64,000 nt of DNA from Lactuca virosa (lineage: Eukaryota > Streptophyta > Magnoliopsida > Asterales > Asteraceae): NCBI GenBank assembly GCA_928212115.1, contig CAKMRJ010003334.1:38443628-38507627 (forward strand), in the 5' to 3' direction. The notes under the pieces were generated by a model, which searched no databases, was not told the DNA's origin, and saw only the letters and a list, made by a program, of their open reading frames with translations. The position numbers were made by a program, and so were the translations under genes. Shown piece after piece: positions 56,976-64,000 of the stretch. How positions within the stretch are numbered: the first letter of the stretch is position 1; each line of letters starts with the position of its first letter.

Positions 56976-59900
56976 CCACTATCTAACTCTGTTAAGTTTT
57001 TATTCTGAGTTTCTTGTCACATGATGTGACTGGGTTACATGTTGATGTTTTAAGAATCAAAGAAAAGTGAAGAAACTTAAAGGAAGTATATGTTGATTCT
57101 GATCGCGAAGATGGATTTCGATCGCATGGTTCGGTGATCAGAATTTTTGAGCTACTTACTTAGGAGTTATGATATATTGCTTAGGAATAGATAACAACAA
57201 GTTTTTCATATGCATTTGCATTGTAAGGATAAGTTTTTCCGCAAGTTTTAAATAAAAGAAAATTTTGTTTTATTTATTTTTATATATCCTTACAGTGGCA
57301 TTTGTGGAAAATGTTGTTTATATGATTCCATTGATAGCAATATTGGAAATGAAATTGATTCTTTCATTTGTGGTAGTGTCTAAATTTACCAAATAAGGAA
57401 AGATTCTCATAAACTTGGAATCATGCAAGTTGTATAGTATGATGAATGAGAATTTTCATCTTTGGAAAATTAAGACTAATTCCTTGTTCACATGTATATG
57501 TGAGTCAAGTGAAGGACTAAGGGATCGAGTACACATTCTTGTGCACTGATCAAGTCCACCACAAAAGATCGATAAGACTATTCGTCATGATTTACTAAAG
57601 TTTAGTAAATATGGTTATACTTACAGTTTAAGTATAATTCTGAAGCATTGGAAAAGTTTCAATGTATGGCAGAACGAATGAGAAGAATCAAATTAGGCAG
57701 AAAGATAAAAGTTTCTCAAATCTGAAAAGATGGGAGAGTACTTTAGTATCATGTTTTGTGATCATCTTAATGATTTAGAGACCATATCACAATTGGTCTT
57801 CTAAGGACATCTTAGTGCATTCTTATGGACTAAGAAGAGGAGTCATGAATTGTTGTTGAAATGGTTAAATCAAAGAAGATGAGTCATACTTCGTTTCAAA
57901 ACAAGTCTTAGAGTCATACTCCAAGACTGTAAGTTGAGTGACATATCTTAAAGAAAGGTTTAAAACACTTGTCAAATGTAAGAGTAAAAGTGTCCTACTC
58001 TTGTACATTTGAAATTGGTAAGTGTGATGTTTTGGATTTATAAAAAAAAGACCAACTAAGGCCAATTGTGTGAAGTGTTTGTCTTGATAAAGAATCCGCA
58101 CTATCTCTTGAATATTTGCAAGATAGTCTTATATGTCAAGAGGACAGTGGGAGTCTTAAAGATCCTAAAAAGATTTCAAGAACTAATCAAGAATAAAACC
58201 TGAGGTTCTTCACTAGCACACGACTTGAGGTTTATAACCTATCGTGTTGACATATTCTGTGCCCATTCCAGTTAAAGTTGGCTTTGCATATGAGTTCTGA
58301 GAGTTCTCAATTGGTTGCATAACAACTTGGAAGCAATGGCAGGCCTTGTACTGCCAGGTGGCAAGAAGTTAAGATTGCATAAGTTCAGTCCATATGAGTT
58401 TGGATTTGTCATTATCCTTGTCTTGTGACTATGTTTTTGACGATTCACATGGATAAGAACACCTACACCATAAGATCTAAGGGTCATAAGGTTTCTCTCT
58501 GATTCATGAAAATGATGGTGAGGAAACACTTCCACCAAGTAGATTTGAGCAGTGGCAAGGTCTAACAAATCGAGACTATGATTACGACATCCTTTTCATA
58601 GTTCTGAAATTGTTTAGACACACCTGTGAGCTATCTAAGAAAGGTGTATGATTTTGATAAAGTTTTATCAAAGCAATCTCGTATCAGAAATCTGAACTTT
58701 GGTAAAAGAAAGCAAAAGTATTGTTTTTCTAGAAGTCCAGCTGATTTCTGAGTACATGTCAAAGCTAGTGGGAGCATAAGTGTTATGCTAATAATCATCA
58801 TGTTAGTGGGAGCATGATAATTATGATAAAGGTTGCAAGTTAGCAAATGTTAATTATAGAAAACAAATGTTTCAATTCGTGAGTTACAGGGGTTGAAAAG
58901 TTGTTTTGCTATAATTAAGGGAGAGGAAATTATACTTCATTTCATTCTAAAAGGCTTAGATTGAGGTTTTAATCATCTTTAGTCAAGGAATATATATATG
59001 AATTCATGTTGGATTGGTTCAACATAAGGAAATTCCATATATTTGCGTTCTCAAAATTCGATTATGATTACGACATCCCTCTTCATAGTCAAATTTAGAG
59101 AACATGGCAAATAAAAATATTGTAGCAAAAGAATGGTCTAGGATCATGTCTTTATGTGAGACATCATGAATCGTGTCCCATTAGCTTTGGGTATAGGATC
59201 GATTGCATGTGCCATAATATTTGTCCTTTCTAAATTTTCCAAATGCCCTGGGGCATTAAGAAGGGAAAAGGTCTAGAATTGGATATGACTAAATGATTAA
59301 GCAATTGTCGAGGACAATCTAAGGTTTACCAAAGATTGGTTGCTCAGGGACAGTTGGAAGTATAGTGTTAATTTTGGAAGGACCATATTGACATATTCTG
59401 AAAAGAGGCAACTCTTGTTCAGAAGTGATAGTCAAAATGGGAATATGGAAATGTTTCCACAGGTGGAAATTATTCAATTTGTGTAAGATTAGATAAAACT
59501 TAATGCAAGAAGGATATTTCCATGGAGTTGATATCCACTGGAATACTTTGTAATGTCTGTTGACAAGTCTTTGTGACTTTGTGCATAATCATTACAAGAG
59601 GATCAATGCATATAAGTTTAAAATCTAACAGATTTCGATAAATGATAGGATTTTGAATTCTTGCATTTTTTCGATAAGGATTTGGAAGTGTGAAATGAGA
59701 ATCATTGAAATTATGTTCAATTGATTTATTTCACAAAGTAAAGATCATAGACAACATAAAGTGCATACTTGGTGTATGGAAAGCTATGTAGAAAAAACAT
59801 AGTGTACATGCTTGGAGCATGGGACAACTATTGTTTTAATTCAAGTATAAAGTTGATAAACGAAAACAATGAATAATGTGTAATAGTATGGTGATTTATT

Positions 59901-60717
59901 TCATAGGGTTTGATACCATATTGATTCATTTATTCTTGTGTTTCACTTTGCATGTTTTGACTTCCAGAATAACTAGGTCTTCTTCCTGAATGACTAAGTT
60001 ATTCAAAAACTCCACAGTCGGTCATATGTTGGAAGTAGATATGAATCAAGACTGTCATGGGTTGGCTTGTAGAGGTCAAGTTGGTGGACAAAGTGGTGCT
60101 ACAACACTCATGAGTGCTCATAAGTTCTGAGTATGGATTCAACCGCGCTCATTTGAATCACTTCATGGATTTTATCACGAGTGATCATGAGACGATAATA
60201 TCTTATATTCTTCAAACCTAGAGATATGAGTTGTTACTATGAGTTGGTTGTACATTGATTGCGCGAAAACGCATTGGTAACTCGATGTTATAAAACGTGC
60301 CTTTGTGTATGATTCAACAAGTAGTAGAACAAGCCATATGAGTCGAAGTTTATCCATTCCTTTTACCTTCGGGATAAAAGCGATATCTGTGGGCCCCTCG
60401 ATGATTTAGCGATGACACATGTGAGTGCTTGGCCAAGCCATGACTGATTTGATTTGTTCAATCAGTCAGTCGTCATAAATCGGAAATCGGGAGGAAACAA
60501 CAATGGACAGAGAGAATGATTTATAATCCATGTCTCAGTCCATATGATATCTAGAATGGAGGAATATATGATCCCTTATCTAATAGACAAGTCATTGACA
60601 AAGATCAGAGATCATCTGCAAGGTCAGAGTTCGACGGCAAATTTTGAGAGCTACGATTGCCAGTCGGTTCTTGAAGTCATACGCAATAATAGTTTTAGAC
60701 TTATCCAAGTGGGAGAC
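56976..60717 (+). pseudogene. Copia-D interior: fossil integrase and shared non-coding region
   Basis: At about 57645-57850 the fossil integrase is less decayed than in Copia-B: GEYFSIMFCDHLNDLETISQ is readable. The rest has no open frame. The last 800 bases form the block shared with Copia-A, -B and -C. Small frames (57865-58101, 58272-58568, 58631-58846, 60544-60735) show no recognisable features. Confidence 0.65.
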
Positions 60718-61476
60718 TGTTGGATTAATGTCTAAGTCCATAACTATAATTGGTAAGACTTGACCCGACCCGGCATGGCCCATTTGGGTTGCATGGCATC
60801 ATGCATTTGGATAGACTTTAATGAGAGAAATAACACTTAAGGTTTGTTAATATATTATAAGTTCTAATATATTAATAAGATTATTTAATTAGTATTGATC
60901 AAGAATTAATCTAGTATTAATTAAGTGATCAAAAGAAGACTAATTAAATATATGGGTTGATTGTGTAAATCATCCATACTTATATAGTGGGCTAATGCTC
61001 CATGGATTGTCAAGTTGGGCTAAAACCCATAAGATGCTCCATGGTGCCCATGGTGTATTTGTACCCATGGATCATGGAAATGAAAGGCCATGACAATTAG
61101 GGTTTACATGGTGTAACCCTAACTATATATGATCTTATTCTTGGAGAAAATCGGCCACTATGTGTGATAGAAAGGGCTAGCCGATTTTCATGAAGTGTGA
61201 TGTTCTCTCAAGTTATTCCAAGTGTATTTGGTGTTGTGTGAACCATTTGAGGTGTCACACTTGGGGCACTAGGCACTCAAGCTTCATGAAGACATTCTAC
61301 ATCAAAGAGGTATGTAATTCTAACTTTTTATATTTCATATGAATCAAAGTTTTGTATGCTAGTTAGGATGAATACCTTGAAAGTTCATATTTGCATGTAT
61401 AATAGAGAAAACATAGATCCAAGGTATTTAGGGTTGAATGTACACTTAGGAGTGTTAGAATGCTCAAAACCCAACA
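60718..61476 (+). repeat. Copia-D 3' LTR
   Basis: 759 bp. It differs from the 5' LTR by only a few substitutions and small indels. Confidence 0.94.
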
Positions 61477-61825
61477 GGTAGCCCATGACACTTGTATGTA
61501 AGATCGAGATTTAGCCCTCGGTATTGCAAGGAATGACCATGGGGGTAGCCCATGACACCTGTATGTTTTGGTATGTGGTATTTTGGGGGACTCATTAAGA
61601 TTTGTGCTTACGGTTTCATATTTATGGTTTCAGGTACTTTCGGTTCGAAAGGGAAGGGTCCGCCATGACTGCACAACATCCCTCAGAGCTTTCCACATTG
61701 GCAATTATTGATATTACTCTGATGTTTAAATGACATAATCACTTTGATCGGTTTTGGAACAACTCGTTTGTATGATTTATTATTTTAAAAATGAAAAAAA
61801 TACCTTGGATTTTCGGGACGTTACA
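61477..61825 (+). repeat. Gypsy-1 3' LTR, last part
   Basis: After the duplicated GGTAG it resumes the tandem units and runs to GACGTTACA at 61825. CAACA (61826-61830) follows as Gypsy-1's target duplication. Confidence 0.94.
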
Positions 61826-62093
61826 CAACAATGCGTAAAAATAATACCTTACGCATTTGGAATCGACGCCTGAATTTTTCCGCGAACACTGCATCATCAG
61901 AAATGTGGTCGTTCACCAGTAGGTTGTGCTCGGCTTCACGATCCCTCCGTAAAGGAGGATTTCTTGTTTTTGGACGCAAACTTTCACCTTCATTTTCTTC
62001 CAAATAAGCAAGTTTTGTGCGCATGACATCCCTGATAAACCCCACTTCCCAAAACGCCAAGGTATCGGACGAAGTGGAAGAAGAAGAAGACAT
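61826..62093 (-). pseudogene. PIF/Harbinger transposase, N-terminal part
   Basis: The start is at 62093 (MSSSSSTSSDTLAFWEVG). NPPLRRDREAEHNLLVNDHI and FRRRFQMRKVLFLRIV are the typical N-terminal words of plant Harbinger transposases. The frame runs into the Gypsy-1 LTR at 61825. Joining its last codons to 5285 (with one CAACA removed) continues the family motif without a shift, so this end was intact when Gypsy-1 arrived. Confidence 0.9.
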
Positions 62094-62344
62094 TTTAAAA
62101 TATAGTTTTTGAAAAATATAGAGAGAATTTGGTGTTTGTTGGTGATTTAAAATTGAGAATTGAATTTTGATTATCGGGAAATTAAAAAAAAGAAAAAAAA
62201 AGCCAACTACTTCTTCCCAACGTTCACATGCGGAAAAACCATACCCCAATTTTTCCGTACCATACTCTTCTTTTACACTCGGTACGGTGTTCATCGCATT
62301 ATGCATCTTACCGCGGTATGCGGTGAGTGGTGCACCATATAACC
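62094..62344 (-). other. Harbinger 5' untranslated part and terminal repeat
   Basis: An A-rich leader (62184-62204), then a GC-richer part with ACCGCGGTATGCGGT and, at the end, ACTCACC/TGCACCATATAACC followed by TTA. The plus-strand frames here are accidental. Confidence 0.55.
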
Positions 62345-62391
62345 TTATCATTGTAATTTCTGCCTCATTTTAAATTTCATGGATGACAAAG

Positions 62392-64000
62392 TGTAACATC
62401 TATAAATTTCAAGCCAAATTCAAACTTTTTAAATCATAATAAAAGTCCATAGTATGTTACAAAAATTTTTCAAATCAATATCCATCAGAGTGTCCCAAAT
62501 CATAACATAAGGATGAGGAGCGGCCGGTCACGCCTTTGCCTTTGCCACGATCTCTTGAAGTACCGGAAACAATAACTGAAAAACTGTAAAGCCCAAGGGC
62601 TTAGTGAGCTACCCCAAAATACAATACCCACTGACACTACCATATCAGTAAACAATCAATCAACGTCGTGCATATGGCCATCGGCCTGACTTGACCACCC
62701 TACTGGGCCTGCAGTCTAGTCTCAAATCTGTCCTGGACGCCTACTGGTCTGCAGCCTATCTGAATCTATCCCGAGCCTTCGGCGACTGGTCCGCCTCGTG
62801 GGCCTGCAGCCTCCCCGGACCGCTCATAGGGTATGTTGGCCTTCAGCACCACAGGACCGCCTCACCCCAACCAACAAGCAAATAACCATGTGGGCGCAAC
62901 TATCACATACTGGCATTACAAACATCAACATATCTGTCACACTGCTCATCAACTATAGAATCCTCTCGTAACTAGAGTACCGACCTAGCAGGTTTCACTA
63001 ACATACCAATCCTACGGATCATAAAAGCATAACATACTATCTATCCTGATTCCGATCTAAACAGATCAAATCCATATGTAGCAACCATAACACTCGATCT
63101 CACCGATCTCTAGCATAGCAACCATCCTAAACCATGGATGAAATCTAACCTAGCAACCATCCTAACCCAGGATGAAAATCTAGCATAGCAATGAATAGCA
63201 CAATCCTAAACCCGGATGTAATCTAACATAGCGATAACATAGCAACCATCCTCAACCAGGATGTCATCATAAGGGTCGGCCTTGGTGCCGTAGACCCTAT
63301 CGATATAGTGAGGATAACTCACCTCGCAGATGTCGACTCGGAAGATAAACTCCAACTCTCGGATCACTTGACACAGCTCCCCCACCTATGACCATAATAC
63401 CATATCTCCATCTAAGTCTTAAACCTTATAAGGTACTCATAACCCACTAGTCCACCCCTGTCAAAGTCAAAGTCCTCAGTCAAGGTCAACAGTCCATGTT
63501 GACCCCAACTCGCCGACTACCCTCGGCTACTCGTCGAGTGCCTTGAAGCACAATCCCACTCGCCGAGTCATCGGGGTGAGTCGTCGAGTTCCAACGATTT
63601 TCGTTCAAACTTTCAGGCCATCTGTCGAGTTTCCTCCTTGCAACCCGACGGATACACACGCATACATATCCTAGGGGAAACTCATCCGACTCGCCGAGTT
63701 GTTCTTCAACTCGTCGAGTCTCATGGTGATCTTCAACGGACTCGCCGAGTTGTTCATCCAACTCGTCGAGTTCACGGCTATCTTCATGTGACTCGCCGGT
63801 CAACCTTACGACTCGCCGAGTCCATTCAGTCCTCTTTCCATACAGACTTGTTTGAGCATGCAGTGGCTCAAATCAACAGATCCAAGCTTCTAGGACATAC
63901 TTATCATGTAAAGTTGCAAACTTTACGTGCATGTATGGCTATAAAGCTCTAAATGTCTATTTCAAGTTCTTAATGGAGCTTCAAGTCCAAGAGGGACCTC
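62392..64000 (-). mobile_element. Gypsy LTR, reverse orientation, running off the window
   Basis: It starts TGTAACATCTATAAATTTC. The inner text follows the reverse of the Gypsy-3 LTR in layout: an AAATCATAATAAAAGTCCAT word, GGGTCGGCCTTGGTGCCG near 63276, ACTCACCTCGCAG, the GTCAAAGTCAAAGTC stretch near 63460 and then palindromes. Whether it is a solo LTR or part of a full element cannot be told. The two opposed frames at 63486-63952 arise from the palindromes. Confidence 0.7.
63505..63830. repeat. Cluster of about ten ACTCGNCGAGT palindromes
   Basis: Copies with C or T at the centre alternate at spacings of roughly 20-40 bases, some with one mismatch. This is the densest cluster in the window. 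Confidence 0.88.

Larger units (their letters stand above)
53863..61476 (+). mobile_element. Copia-D: non-autonomous Copia element in Gypsy-1's 3' LTR
   Basis: It is flanked by GGTAG (53858-53862 and 61477-61481). LTRs 53863-54616 and 60718-61476 are nearly identical by eye, so it is young. Primer-binding site TGGTATCAGAGCC at 54618-54630, polypurine tract AAGTGGGAGAC at 60707-60717. The 6.1-kb interior has a gag remnant and fossil pol related to Copia-B and -C, while its LTR is closer to Copia-A. Confidence 0.94.
5286..61825 (+). mobile_element. Gypsy-1: gag-only LTR retrotransposon hosting most of the nest
   Basis: The element begins TGTAACACCC and ends GACGTTACA and is flanked by CAACA on both sides (5281-5285 and 61826-61830). 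It has two LTRs of about 2.15-2.18 kb, an iMet primer-binding site, a broken gag and a polypurine tract at 52046-52058 (AAGTGGGGGAGAG). No protease, reverse transcriptase, RNase H or integrase sequence of gypsy type was found in its own interior (7464-9155, 12020-13303, 49274-49655, 51704-52059), so it is a non-autonomous derivative. Its own length is roughly 9 kb; the rest is later insertions. Confidence 0.9.
972..62344 (-). mobile_element. PIF/Harbinger-type DNA transposon (outermost element of the nest)
   Basis: The call rests on a Harbinger-type transposase gene on the minus strand (N-terminal part 61826-62093, C-terminal part 4242-5285). The proposed ends are GGTTGGTGGGTG at 972 and the inverted sequence ending at 62344, which reads GGTTATATGGTGCACC from the outside. 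Both continue into CACTCACC. TTA stands immediately outside both ends (969-971 and 62345-62347), the standard 3-bp target duplication of this superfamily. The terminal repeats are imperfect, with a gap, so the exact ends are less certain than the identity. Without its insertions the element would be only a few kb; it is stretched to 61 kb by Gypsy-1 and the inverted-arm element near its left end. Confidence 0.6.

Noticed and set aside
5286..61825. An integrated plant pararetrovirus as the source of the RT sequence
   Set aside because: The RT at 18084-18816 and 46814-47640 is of Copia type with LTRs, primer-binding site and polypurine tract; no movement or coat protein motifs were seen.
63486..63952. 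Evenly spaced palindromes that could suggest a CRISPR-like array
   Set aside because: Spacing is irregular, repeats are 11 bases with a variable centre, and they lie in a plant LTR; no associated genes exist.

Overview
This window looks like plant nuclear DNA, most likely from an Asteraceae genome such as lettuce. That taxonomic guess is an inference from the style of the repeats and the plant character of the captured genes; no species marker was tested. No intact host gene is present. Almost everything from 972 to 62344 is transposable elements nested inside each other, and the nesting can be read base by base because most insertions left target-site duplications (TSDs).

Outer layer: a PIF/Harbinger-type transposon (about 972-62344, TSD TTA) whose transposase gene is cut in two. 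The N-terminal part lies at 61826-62093 and the C-terminal part at 4242-5285, both on the minus strand. The cut was made by Gypsy-1 (5286-61825, TSD CAACA), and the transposase reading frame resumes exactly across the cut. In the left part of the Harbinger element, between two (TA)n tracts, lies a second DNA element with long inverted arms (about 1303-4158). It carries a Copia-type solo LTR and a gene-like stretch.

Inside Gypsy-1: a 2.18-kb 5' LTR, an iMet primer-binding site, a broken gag and no pol. Later insertions are a solo LTR in gag (9156-12019), Copia-A (13304-49268), another solo LTR (49656-51703) and Copia-D (53863-61476), which sits inside the 3' LTR. Copia-A carries decayed gag, protease, integrase, reverse transcriptase and RNase H. 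It is split by a hAT transposon (18817-46805, TIR TAGGGATGAGC, 8-bp TSD TAGTCAGA). The five-exon BED-finger transposase gene of the hAT is itself split by Copia-B (22280-35591) and the inverted Copia-C (36004-46049). Copia-B contains a 5.5-kb CACTA element (25813-31354). Copia-C contains a gypsy solo LTR (42952-45398) in its 5' LTR.

The CACTA element carries exon-intron fragments of at least four unrelated host genes, all on the minus strand: a TPR/DnaJ protein, an F-box/LRR protein, a GEX2-like gamete protein (tentative) and a BIG-type ARF guanine-exchange factor. This Pack-CACTA is the most notable coding content.

Copia-B, -C and -D share a roughly 6-kb interior with a gag remnant and a fossil integrase but no open pol. 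They therefore look like one non-autonomous lineage that multiplied after its pol had decayed. A short CpG-rich palindrome, ACTCGNCGAGT, recurs in clusters in the leaders of the Copia elements and in the LTRs of unrelated gypsy elements. The window ends inside another minus-oriented gypsy LTR (62392 onwards).
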